Positions 43,203 to 50,112 of a stretch of 64,000 nucleotides of DNA are shown here, one piece after another. This DNA is from CAYNVQ01 sp964400735 (GTDB lineage: Bacteria > Acidobacteriota > Aminicenantia > Aminicenantales > Aminicenantaceae): contig CAYNVQ010000001.1 in the NCBI GenBank assembly GCA_964400735.1, positions 868,001-932,000 of the forward strand, written 5' to 3'. Numbering within the stretch: position 1 is the first letter of the stretch; each line of letters starts with the position of its first letter. The notes beneath the pieces are model-generated. The model did not search any database. It was not told the DNA's origin and was given only the letters and a program-made list of their open reading frames with translations. A program made the translations under genes and the position numbers.

Positions 43203-44825
43203 GTGAACATCATTCAAGCTGTTGATGACCCCCGATTTTTCAAGGGACTGTTCAAAGACCCTTCGACCTGGGCGTCATGGAAAGTGTTTCTCAAAGCGTT
43301 ATTCGGGATTCCTATTGAAGATAAAAAAGGGAGGCGCATGTTCCGACGATGCACGGGTCGAAAAATCCCTCCACGAAAGCAAGCCCGGGAATGCTATGTC
43401 ATAGCAGGGAGGCGCTCAGGCAAGTCCTTTATTTCGGCAATCATCGCCGTCTTTTTAGCTTGTTTCTTTGATTGGACACCTTTCCTAGCTCCAGGTGAGA
43501 GGGGCTCGATTTTCATCATAGCAACGGATAAAGAGCAAGCAAGAATTATCAAACGATACATTGATGGGATTTTAAGCTCGACTCCTTATCTTGCGAAGAC
43601 GATAGAGAAAAGCCTCGTATGGGAAATCGAGTTAAACACCAGAGTCACCATAGCAATCAAAACAGCGTCATACAAAGCCGTGAGAGGCTTCACGCTTTTA
43701 GCAGTCATCGCAGAAGAATTGGCGTTTTGGAGGTCTGAAGATTCATTGAATCCAGACAAGGAAATCCTAACCGCAATCAGACCCGCTATGTCTACTATTC
43801 CATCAAGTATGCTTATAGGTATTTCGACACCATACTCCAGAAGTGGCGTTCTATGGGAGATGTTTCAACAATATCATGGAGTGAATGACCCCGATGTTCC
43901 TTTAATATGGAAGGCTCCGACTTTGACCATGAACCCGACAATATCCAAGGCGGAAATCCAGAGGGGTTTCAGAGAGGACAGGTCAGTCGCATTAGCTGAG
44001 TGGGAAGCTGAATTTCGTGAAGATGTTACGGCATTCCTGCCCCTTGAACTCATTGAATCCACTGTCATCCCGGGAAGGATTGAACTCCCGCGGATTGCAG
44101 ATATCCGATATTTCGGATTTGTCGACCCGTCTGGAGGTCGTAGGGATTCCTTTACGCTTGCAATCGCACACATGGATTCACGCACAAAAAAAATCATCCT
44201 TGATGTTCTCAGAGAGGCACGCGCCCCCCTCGTTCCGTCTCAGGTTGTACAGGACTTTTCCCGTACCCTAAAACGCTACGGAATAGGCGTCATTCAGGGC
44301 GACAAATATTCTGGCGAATGGGTAGCCTCCGCATTCAGGGAGCACGGAATTATCTATGAAAATTCAGAGCAAACAGCGAGCGAAATTTATCTCTCCTTCC
44401 TCCCCCTCATATCGAACAACAGCATCGAACTCCTTGACAATAAACGGCTATCCTCGCAGCTGAGAGGACTTGAGAGGAAGACCAGGAGCGGAGGACGTGA
44501 CCTCGTGACCCATTACCCTGGAGGCTATGACGATGTGGCGAATGCAGCTGTAGGAAGTATCATTCTTGCTCAGTCGCAAGCTGCCGACCAGGAGTACTCA
44601 GACATATTGGAAGAGACTGTCAGACGCACTTATGAGAGTGAGTTTGAGGACGCTTTAACTGACAAGGAGAAACTAGACCATAGATTTATGCGGTGGCTCG
44701 CTGGAGGGGAATTGGAACCGCCAGACGACATAAAACAGCCTGTTTCTCCTTCTGCCGATTTGCGGATTGATAGAGAAGAAGTGTTTGTCGAAGTTTTAAG
44801 ATACGGAGGCAAAAATGAAAAATAA
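43203..44825 (+). CDS. Phage terminase large subunit
   Basis: The 540-residue protein has an N-terminal ATPase with Walker A GRRSGKSF (about residue 70), SIFIIATDKEQARI, and Walker B AVIAEELAFWR with the catalytic Glu, then the coupling segment LIGISTPYSRSG. The C-terminal RNase H-like nuclease has YFGFVDPSGGRRDSFTLAIA (first Asp), VIQGDKYSGEWV and a late GGYDDVANAA with the last acidic pair. It pumps DNA into procapsids and cuts it. The start is GTG. Portal, capsid and tail genes that normally follow are absent; only small unknown genes follow. Confidence 0.9.
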   Translation: MNIIQAVDDPRFFKGLFKDPSTWASWKVFLKALFGIPIEDKKGRRMFRRCTGRKIPPRKQARECYVIAGRRSGKSFISAIIAVFLACFFDWTPFLAPGERGSIFIIATDKEQARIIKRYIDGILSSTPYLAKTIEKSLVWEIELNTRVTIAIKTASYKAVRGFTLLAVIAEELAFWRSEDSLNPDKEILTAIRPAMSTIPSSMLIGISTPYSRSGVLWEMFQQYHGVNDPDVPLIWKAPTLTMNPTISKAEIQRGFREDRSVALAEWEAEFREDVTAFLPLELIESTVIPGRIELPRIADIRYFGFVDPSGGRRDSFTLAIAHMDSRTKKIILDVLREARAPLVPSQVVQDFSRTLKRYGIGVIQGDKYSGEWVASAFREHGIIYENSEQTASEIYLSFLPLISNNSIELLDNKRLSSQLRGLERKTRSGGRDLVTHYPGGYDDVANAAVGSIILAQSQAADQEYSDILEETVRRTYESEFEDALTDKEKLDHRFMRWLAGGELEPPDDIKQPVSPSADLRIDREEVFVEVLRYGGKNEK

Positions 44826-45021
44826 GAAATATACAAATCCCTGCATGCTACGAAGACAGAACGAGGGGCGTGATGGCAATCCCTGTCTTATCAGAAAGAC
44901 GTCAATCCCTCTTGTCTTTGCTTGGGAACATCCCCCAGAAAAGAAAAGTCATCCCGAAGTTGAGCATATTCCATGCGCTTTCAAAAATAGGACAGGGAAA
45001 TCGGAAAGGAAACGGAAATAA
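44815..45021 (+). CDS. Small basic protein after terminase
   Basis: A 68-residue protein (MKNKKYTNPCMLRRQNEGRD, EHPPEKKSHPEVEHIPCAFK, NRTGKSERKRK) with a GGAGG site 5 bases before its ATG, overlapping the terminase end by 11 bases. Two Cys and several His could bind metal. Its stop touches the ATG of the next gene (TAAATG). No family recognised; an overlapping frame at 44870 is a weaker alternative. Confidence 0.45.
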   Translation: MKNKKYTNPCMLRRQNEGRDGNPCLIRKTSIPLVFAWEHPPEKKSHPEVEHIPCAFKNRTGKSERKRK

Positions 45022-45654
45022 ATGGATATCAAAAAAATCATCCTGGAGGCTCTGACAGAGCAACTGGAATTTTATCCACATCCGGACGCTAGGCGTAATT
45101 ATTATCCGCAAGGTCTTGAAGAAGTGGGGTATTTAATCCGCAGATTGACCCTTTTCTGGGTGTTGTCATGGACAGGACTCGATGAATCCGACCAATACAA
45201 AATATGGAGCATCTTCGATGACCTCTCGACAAAACGCCAACTCAAAATCGTAAATATTGCCATAGACAAACACCTCTCAGCAAATGACATCCTGATGATT
45301 GCAGAAGTGGGAACGGGAGTAAGGACTTGGGAGGATGGAGGTCGTAAAATTATACACAAAGCTTTTTATTGGGAGCATCCCCTCAGCGAAGAGGAAATCA
45401 AGAGCAGGGGGATTACAAAACCTTCGGACGTCATAGAGCAATTAAGAGCGGAAAGGGACAAGGTTTTTAAAAATACATTCGGAGGTCATAGAGATTTTGA
45501 AATCGAGAAGCGTTTAGACCTTGAAATGATGCAGGCGGAGGTCGAATATAGAAAGAACATCGCCTTCATTGCGAACTGGATAAGAGAACAAAAGAGAATA
45601 AAGAAAGGAATTTCCATAGAACCTTTTAAAATAGATGGAGGAGAGCGGCATTAA
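45022..45654 (+). CDS. Unknown protein of the terminase operon
   Basis: The 210-residue protein is mostly helical and charged: LEEVGYLIRRLTLFWVLSWT, SIFDDLSTKRQLKIVNIAID, SEEEIKSRGITKPSDVIEQL, and a long C-terminal helix (EIEKRLDLEMMQAEVEYRKN, IAFIANWIREQKRIKKGISI). No motif that I can name. It begins right after the previous stop codon. In a phage-derived unit, a capsid-associated or packaging-accessory role is possible but not shown by sequence. Confidence 0.6.
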   Translation: MDIKKIILEALTEQLEFYPHPDARRNYYPQGLEEVGYLIRRLTLFWVLSWTGLDESDQYKIWSIFDDLSTKRQLKIVNIAIDKHLSANDILMIAEVGTGVRTWEDGGRKIIHKAFYWEHPLSEEEIKSRGITKPSDVIEQLRAERDKVFKNTFGGHRDFEIEKRLDLEMMQAEVEYRKNIAFIANWIREQKRIKKGISIEPFKIDGGERH

Positions 45655-45655
45655 A

Positions 45656-45850
45656 ATGTTTGCAAGAGAAATAGCAGCTTTTCCTGTCGCTTTGCTTCCA
45701 AAATCAAAGTACCCGGCAAGTCGCTTTGCCAAAGGGTACCTCCAAAGTGTTTTTTCTGCGGAAAACAGGGCGAGGGGTTTTACTGTTCCCCCCTCGCCCC
45801 TTCTGCACTTCAAAATTATGGACTTTTTTATAGGATTCAAGCAGAATTAA
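45656..45850 (+). CDS. Possible small protein, doubtful
   Basis: An ATG at 45656 with GGAGGAG 9-15 bases upstream opens a 64-codon frame (MFAREIAAFPVALLPKSKYP...). It follows the 210-residue gene by one base. Low complexity and lack of any recognised feature leave it uncertain. Confidence 0.3.
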   Translation: MFAREIAAFPVALLPKSKYPASRFAKGYLQSVFSAENRARGFTVPPSPLLHFKIMDFFIGFKQN

Positions 45851-45854
45851 AGAC

Positions 45855-45950
45855 GCTTTAACCGAAAGGTTTATTAACTAATTCTCCTCGTCGTGGGTGG
45901 GGAGGAGGCGACTCCTCCCTCTTCGGCGAATCGGATTCATCGGTTAAAGC
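45855..45950 (+). ncRNA. Candidate structured RNA or cruciform, 11-bp closing stem
   Basis: GCTTTAACCGA (45855-45865) pairs perfectly with TCGGTTAAAGC (45940-45950). Inside lies GGGAGGAG-like stem GGAGGAG/CTCCTCC (45901-45918, extended by one G-C) closing a GCGA tetraloop. A third half-copy, GGTTAAAGC, follows at about 45958. The span lies between coding genes of the mobile element. Confidence 0.4.
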
Positions 45951-46036
45951 GGGCATGGTTAAAGCATAAGGCTTCTCTGGAAGCGGTAATCATCCCAGAT
46001 GATTGGATGATTATTTTTGTTGAATGGAGATAGTTA

Positions 46037-46369
46037 ATGTCCTTTCAATCCCCCCCGGAATCTATGACATCGGATGACCTGGACAAGGCTCTCGTCCAAA
46101 TGTTGAGTGAAGGCATGCCACAAAGCATCATGAGATTCTTCAAATGGATGTTTGAACTCACCTCAAAACATCGGATGTCACGAAATCCTAATCATACCGG
46201 AAGGACATTTCAGCGGAAATACGCAGCCGAAAGCTTCAATGTGCATAAAGGGACAATAAGCCGATGGATAAAGAAATTACATGATGAAGGATGGATTACT
46301 ACACAAGTCAAGGGCAGGGCGTGTTGGATTTACCTTCATAAATCACCAAGAAGATATAGAAAAAAATAA
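46037..46369 (+). CDS. Winged-helix DNA-binding protein (putative replication or regulatory protein)
   Basis: The 110-residue protein has a helical N-terminus and a C-terminal winged helix: RTFQRKYAAESFNVHKGTIS, RWIKKLHDEGWITTQVKGRA, CWIYLHKSP. The 'vhkgtisRWIKkLhdeGWI' pattern is a helix-turn-helix followed by a wing, similar to plasmid/phage replication-initiation helpers and MarR/GntR-like N-domains. It is followed by an A+T-rich stretch flanked by long inverted repeats, which is why a replication role is considered. Confidence 0.6.
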   Translation: MSFQSPPESMTSDDLDKALVQMLSEGMPQSIMRFFKWMFELTSKHRMSRNPNHTGRTFQRKYAAESFNVHKGTISRWIKKLHDEGWITTQVKGRACWIYLHKSPRRYRKK

Positions 46370-46384
46370 TACTCTAAGTATTGT

Positions 46385-46592
46385 CAATCAAATAAGGGAA
46401 AAAGGTAACATTTTGTGTTCATGACTAAAGAAAAGAAAAAGAAAAGAAATAATATAAAGATAAATATAAAAGAATAGTTTTCTATTTTATTTAAGTAGTT
46501 GAAGTTTTTAAGGTTTTTGGAATTATTTCTTTTGAAGTCTTCTTAGACTTCAAAAGAAATAGCATATGTTACCTTTTCCCCATATTTGATTG
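46385..46592. repeat. Nested inverted repeats around an A+T-rich core
   Basis: A 26-base arm at 46385-46410 (CAATCAAATAAGGGAAAAAG then GTAACA) matches the reverse complement of 46567-46592 at 24 of 26 positions. Between them lie about 90 bases of nearly pure A/T with AAGA-rich runs and a perfect 16-bp hairpin, ATTTCTTTTGAAGTCT/AGACTTCAAAAGAAAT (46525-46560, TCTT loop). This could be an origin, a terminator or a MITE. Confidence 0.6.
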
Positions 46593-46637
46593 CCATTTTT
46601 CACTGGAAAACTGTAATACACTTCCCTTCAAACAGCC

Positions 46638-46890
46638 TCGCTCGCTCCGCTCGCAGGCGCCAAGGGCGCCTCAAGAAAGAACCAAAATCCCTCTGGAACT
46701 TCCCCAGAAATTAATCCTAACAATTCTTAAAAATTATGTTGTTGCTATGATGTAGGAATAAGGAGGGTATCTACGAGCGTCGAAGACTCCGCTCGTAGAC
46801 GCCAAGGGCGTACCGAAGAGGCTCGCTCCGCTCGCAGTGCCTTAGGCATTCAGAAGAATCCAAAATCCCCCTGGAATCCTCCAGGATTCC
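46638..46890. repeat. Repeat modules with covarying hairpins
   Basis: A module with CTCGCTCCGCTCGCAG, a small hairpin, then AAGAA..CCAAAATCCC.CTGGAA occurs at 46641 and 46821, with a partial copy at 46787. The hairpins differ but stay paired: GGCGCC/GGCGCC (46656-46670), ACGCC/GGCGT (46799-46811), TGCC/GGCA (46838-46848). An 8-bp stem CTACGAGC/GCTCGTAG (46771-46798) and GGAATCCT/AGGATTCC (46873-46890) are also present. No gene is seen from 46593 to 47054. Confidence 0.55.
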
Positions 46891-47054
46891 TCCTCAGAAA
46901 ATTACATATTCCAGAGGCATCTCTGGGCATGTCAGGAAAAGTGTCAGAAATGAAGAGAGTTCCTAGAAAAAAGGAGTAATACAGAAAAACAGTGTATTAC
47001 GTTTAGAGACTAATGCGGATATTTCAGAAAATGTCAGAAGAATACTGTCACTGC

Positions 47055-47083
47055 TTGACAAATATAATAATATTTATTATATT
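47055..47083 (+). promoter_or_regulatory. Promoter with a perfect palindromic operator
   Basis: TTGACA (47055-47060), 17 bases, TATATT (47078-47083). The spacer and -10 box form a perfect palindrome, AATATAATAA-TAT-TTATTATATT (47061-47083), as expected for autorepression by the ribbon-helix-helix protein encoded 27 bases downstream. A second inverted repeat, GTAATAC-N11-GTATTAC, is at 46976-47000. Confidence 0.65.
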
Positions 47084-47109
47084 TTATTACATCAGGAAGG
47101 AGAGTAAGG

Positions 47110-47268
47110 ATGCAAAAGAAAGAAACAATTAAGAAAGTCATGACCAGCCTCTATATACGAGAGGATTTTAAGGAACGATTAGATAAAATCGGAAAAGAGG
47201 AGGATAGGAGTTTTGGTTGGCTCATAAATAAGGCAGTTGAAGAATATTTGGCACGGAGGAAATCATGA
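47110..47268 (+). CDS. Ribbon-helix-helix (CopG-type) regulator
   Basis: A 52-residue protein, MQKKETIKKVMTSLYIREDF then KERLDKIGKEEDRSFGWLIN and KAVEEYLARRKS. The short strand TSLYI followed by two helices with the turn EEDRSFGWLINKAVEEYL is the ribbon-helix-helix fold of CopG/Arc repressors. GGAAGGAGAG precedes the ATG. It is the first gene of a tightly overlapped trio with the unknown gene at 47265 (ATGA) and the serine recombinase (ATGA), so it likely controls recombinase expression by binding the palindrome over its own promoter. Confidence 0.75.
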   Translation: MQKKETIKKVMTSLYIREDFKERLDKIGKEEDRSFGWLINKAVEEYLARRKS

Positions 47269-47597
47269 ACGAGAAAAAAGAAAAATCTATTCTTTATAAT
47301 TTCACAGAGCAAGAACTCCATCAGCTTGAGGACACTCTTGAAAATCTCTGGGAAGAGCCTCTTTCCGGGTGGAGAAAATTTTATCGTAGTTTAATAAGAC
47401 CCATTAAACGTTTGGATGAATCCAAAGCCACTTATATTACATGGCTCCCCTACTTCGAGGCAGTTGGCAAAAAGCTGACAATGGACGATTGCAGGAGAAT
47501 CGAAAACAACATGGTTCGGTTGAGCAATAAGCTATATGAAATTAATAGCCAGAATGTTGATGAAATTGATGCTGAATTGGAAAGGAGGCAGAAATGA
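47265..47597 (+). CDS. Unknown protein co-translated with the recombinase
   Basis: A 110-residue helical protein (LYNFTEQELHQLEDTLENLW, KFYRSLIRPIKRLDESKATY, RIENNMVRLSNKLYEINSQN). Its start overlaps the regulator stop and its stop overlaps the recombinase ATG, both by four bases. The position directly before a large serine recombinase suits an accessory or directionality factor, but I see no recognised domain. Confidence 0.65.
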   Translation: MNEKKEKSILYNFTEQELHQLEDTLENLWEEPLSGWRKFYRSLIRPIKRLDESKATYITWLPYFEAVGKKLTMDDCRRIENNMVRLSNKLYEINSQNVDEIDAELERRQK

Positions 47598-49315
47598 GTG
47601 AGCTAGCTATTGGTTATATTCGTGTCAGCACTGACAGACAGGACGAGCATTCTCCAGAAACACAACTCAGAAATATATTGAAATACTTCCAGGAGAAGCG
47701 GTGGCAGAAACTAAACGAAAAACTAGAGGATGCTGACATCATTCTGGATGATAGAGTGATTTTGGATTCAGTAGGCAAGAACATCTTGAATGCTAAAGGC
47801 TTCTTTGGTGAAGCAGGTTCCGCATACAATCTCACAGATGAGAGAGAAAGGTTCGAGCGGATGATAAAGTATCTCAGGAGAAATAAAATCAGACATCTTG
47901 TTTTTTACAAGGCAAACCGATTTGCCCGGAATGATGAGGATTGGGGAGTGACCAAACGGCAATTAAGAAAATCTGGGGTGACCGATATTTTTATCCATTC
48001 GATTGACCGACCACAAATGGTTGTACATATGTTTGACAAAGATGAAACTGAAAAAAGAAATCTTTTTATTAAACGTTTAATAGAAGCTGAGGAGGAAAGT
48101 TATCAAAGACATGTAGATGCGACTGAAGGAGTTAAGACAAAATTTGAAAAAGGTCAGTTGTTTTATAAGCCTCCATATGGATTTAGGACATATACGGTTC
48201 GGAGAGGTGATACAAAGACACATCATGTCAAAATTATCAGAGAGGAAATGGACGATGTTCAAAAGATGTTTGACCTGATGGAAACAGGAGAATTCTCACT
48301 CTCTGCTCTGGCAAAAAAATTGATAAAGTTGGAAATCATAAATCTACAAACAAGCAAGCCATTTTCAGTGAGAGGTATCCATTCAATCCTAACAAATGTT
48401 TGTTATATCGGACTGATTAACAGATATGGCGAAACTAAAAAGTCAACTCAGTTTGATGCTCAAATCCCTGAAGAGCAGTTTTCTAGAGTTCAAAAGATTA
48501 TGAAAAGTCGTGATACTCAAAGGAATTTGAGAGCGGGGAATGTCAAGCAGAAGTACAAATCTCCTTTTGCTGAATTATGCAGATGTCACTTTTGTGGAAC
48601 GGGAATTGTCTCCGACGTCACTGTCAAAAAATATAAAAGCGGAAAATCACAACAGTTTGTTTACCTAAGATGCACCAGTGGGAAAAGAGCTATGAATCCT
48701 GACTTTTATCAAGACAAGTTCGGTAAAAAATACTGTATCCAACCTTATAACTGTGAAGCAAACGTGATTGAGGAAATAGATAGACAGGTGTCTAGCTTGT
48801 GGATGGATGGTCAAATCTTGGAATGGCTCGAATTGAAATTGATGCAGGTTCGAGAATCCGATGAAAAGAAAAAGATTGAACAGGTTGAAAATCTGAAACA
48901 GGAACAAAATCAGATAAAAGAGAAATTGAGGAAGTTATTGGATGGTTGGGAAGATGAGATTATCGACGATGAAACCTATAAAACCAGAGTCCAACAGCAT
49001 AAAAATCGACAAAAAGAAATTGAGCTTCTTATGAAGCAGATTTCCATGAACTCAGATGAGGTTGAAGGGCAAATTAACCTTACTCTAGAACTTATAGAAA
49101 ACCTTGGATTTCAATGGTTTACATTAAAAAATGAGCAAAAGGCAGAAGTATTAAAGATTATGACCGAAAAAATCGTCCTTGGTAAGAATGGAAAGGATAA
49201 ACCATTGATTATATGGGATTTACCCTGGAGTTTGTTATTTGAAATGGGGACAGGTTCTACAGTGTCAAGCTGGTACGCCCGGCAGGATTCGAACCTACGG
49301 CCTTCTGATTCGTAG
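47594..49315 (+). CDS. Large serine recombinase (site-specific integrase)
   Basis: The 573-residue protein has a resolvase catalytic domain with the nucleophile Ser in IGYIRVSTDRQDEHSPETQL and the HLVFYKANRFARN Arg motif, the Recombinase domain (YKPPYGFRTYTVRRG, SVRGIHSILTNVCYIGLINR), a zinc-ribbon beta domain (CRCHFCGTGIVSDVTVKKYK, RCTSG, CEANVIEEI) and a coiled coil (KQEQNQIKEKLRKLLDGWED). An unusually long insertion (FFGEAGSAYNLTDERERFER) sits early in the catalytic domain. The last residues WYARQDSNLRPSDS are encoded by the antisense strand of a tRNA-Arg 3' fragment, so the element has joined the chromosome inside a tRNA remnant. Confidence 0.92.
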   Translation: MSELAIGYIRVSTDRQDEHSPETQLRNILKYFQEKRWQKLNEKLEDADIILDDRVILDSVGKNILNAKGFFGEAGSAYNLTDERERFERMIKYLRRNKIRHLVFYKANRFARNDEDWGVTKRQLRKSGVTDIFIHSIDRPQMVVHMFDKDETEKRNLFIKRLIEAEEESYQRHVDATEGVKTKFEKGQLFYKPPYGFRTYTVRRGDTKTHHVKIIREEMDDVQKMFDLMETGEFSLSALAKKLIKLEIINLQTSKPFSVRGIHSILTNVCYIGLINRYGETKKSTQFDAQIPEEQFSRVQKIMKSRDTQRNLRAGNVKQKYKSPFAELCRCHFCGTGIVSDVTVKKYKSGKSQQFVYLRCTSGKRAMNPDFYQDKFGKKYCIQPYNCEANVIEEIDRQVSSLWMDGQILEWLELKLMQVRESDEKKKIEQVENLKQEQNQIKEKLRKLLDGWEDEIIDDETYKTRVQQHKNRQKEIELLMKQISMNSDEVEGQINLTLELIENLGFQWFTLKNEQKAEVLKIMTEKIVLGKNGKDKPLIIWDLPWSLLFEMGTGSTVSSWYARQDSNLRPSDS

Positions 49316-49334
49316 TTAGACGCTCTATCTGATC
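49274..49334 (-). pseudogene. tRNA-Arg(ACG) 3' fragment, likely attachment site scar
   Basis: Minus strand, the 3' part of a tRNA: anticodon arm with loop CTACGAA (anticodon ACG), a normal 10-base span to TTCGAAT, T stem GTAGG/CCTGC, and 3' end CGGGCGTA. The acceptor 5' strand and most of the D arm are missing, so it cannot work as a tRNA. The fragment contributes the recombinase C-terminal codons. A related copy is at 57341. Confidence 0.8.
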
Positions 49335-49459
49335 CAATTTTTTTATAATCAATGACTTATGGATATTTTATTTTGCTCCTTTGACCATATTTTGACTACT
49401 TTTTCCCGAGAAATTATCAATTGGGCTTAGAATAACTGATAAACAAAGCCTAGGCTCGC

Positions 49460-49529
49460 CCCTTTAACCCAGCCAGCCTCTTCCTTGCGTCCCCCAGCTA
49501 AGCTATACCAGGATCAGCATCCTTCCAGT
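49460..49529 (-). repeat. Kinase-TPR 3'-tail relic, copy 2
   Basis: The minus strand reads WKDADPGIA, an in-frame stop, then LGDARKRLAGLKGR, matching the kinase C-terminal tail with decay. It lies downstream of cspA, beyond its terminator. The rest of 49335-49583 holds no gene; TTGACCATATTTTGAC at 49381 is shared with the other tRNA scar. Confidence 0.6.
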
Positions 49530-49583
49530 ATGGTATCTCAAAAGATGTTGAAAGTAAGACGGATCTTAAAAATTGAAGAAAGA

Positions 49584-49621
49584 AAAAGGGCACTACCTCA
49601 GGTTTGAGAGAGTGCCCTTTT
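49584..49621 (-). terminator. Intrinsic terminator of cspA
   Basis: An 11-bp perfect stem, AAAAGGGCACT (49584-49594) with AGTGCCCTTTT (49611-49621), starts 20 bases after the cspA stop and has T runs on both strands. Confidence 0.85.
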
Positions 49622-49640
49622 ATTAATTAGAGATAGAGAA

Positions 49641-49841
49641 TTAAATTACAGTGACTTTTGTTGCCGCAGGTCCCTTTGGTCCCTGTTCGATTTCAAAGGT
49701 TACTCTATCGCCTTCATTGAGAGACTTGAAACCGGTTGCATTGATCGCTGAATGATGAACAAACACATCCGGACCATCTTCTTGTTCAATGAAGCCAAAG
49801 CCTTTACTGCTATTGAACCATTTAACAGTTCCACTAATCAT
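49641..49841 (-). CDS. cspA: Cold-shock protein
   Basis: The 66 residues are a complete CSD protein: SGTVKWFNSSKGFGFIEQED with RNP-1, DVFVHHSAI with RNP-2, then EGDRVTFEIEQGPKGPAATK. These single OB-fold proteins bind single-stranded RNA and DNA and act as RNA chaperones. A good promoter is about 125 bases upstream, leaving a leader of roughly 118 bases as in other cold-shock mRNAs, and a strong terminator follows. It is the first gene of the segment between two tRNA-Arg scars. Confidence 0.97.
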   Translation of the reverse strand: MISGTVKWFNSSKGFGFIEQEDGPDVFVHHSAINATGFKSLNEGDRVTFEIEQGPKGPAATKVTVI

Positions 49842-49965
49842 AGTGACATACTCCTTTCATAAAATTATCAATGTCCCAAACTGGAGGTTGCCACTTTAAC
49901 AAGGGGATTTCCTACAGAAAGAAACCGACTCTCCATTATAAGGAGAACCTTACTTGATTGAATGT

Positions 49966-49994
49966 ATTATAACACTTTCCTTATATAAAGTCAG
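49966..49994 (-). promoter_or_regulatory. cspA promoter with long leader
   Basis: Minus strand: CTGACT (49989-49994), 17 bases, TATAAT (49966-49971), a consensus -10. The transcript would start near 49959 and carry a leader of about 118 bases before the ATG at 49841. Confidence 0.65.
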
Positions 49995-50047
49995 TAGAAT
50001 ATTAATTTTTATCAGTTCTTTTTGAGGGGCAGTAATAAAATCAGTGG

Positions 50048-50109
50048 CTCTTCAACCCAGCCAGCCTCTTTCGTGCATCCTCTACATCAGAGCTATCTGG
50101 ATCAGCTAT
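50048..50109 (-). repeat. Kinase-TPR 3'-tail relic, copy 3
   Basis: Starting two to three bases after the stop of the VCBS lipoprotein, the minus strand reads IADPDSSDVEDARKRLAGLK, a diverged version of the kinase tail ADPGIAEVEDAKEALKRLKK. Confidence 0.6.
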
Positions 50110-50112
50110 TGG

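Noticed and set aside
46638..46890. Possible CRISPR array because of the repeated CTCGCTCCGCTCGCAG modules
   Set aside because: Only two full and one partial copies, unequal spacing, conserved sequence also in the would-be spacers, and no cas genes.
42550..49315. Intact prophage
   Set aside because: Only terminase genes are recognisable among phage functions; portal, protease, capsid, tail and lysis genes are absent.
49274..49334. Functional tRNA-Arg gene
   Set aside because: The acceptor 5' strand and D arm are missing, so no cloverleaf can form; treated as an attachment scar.
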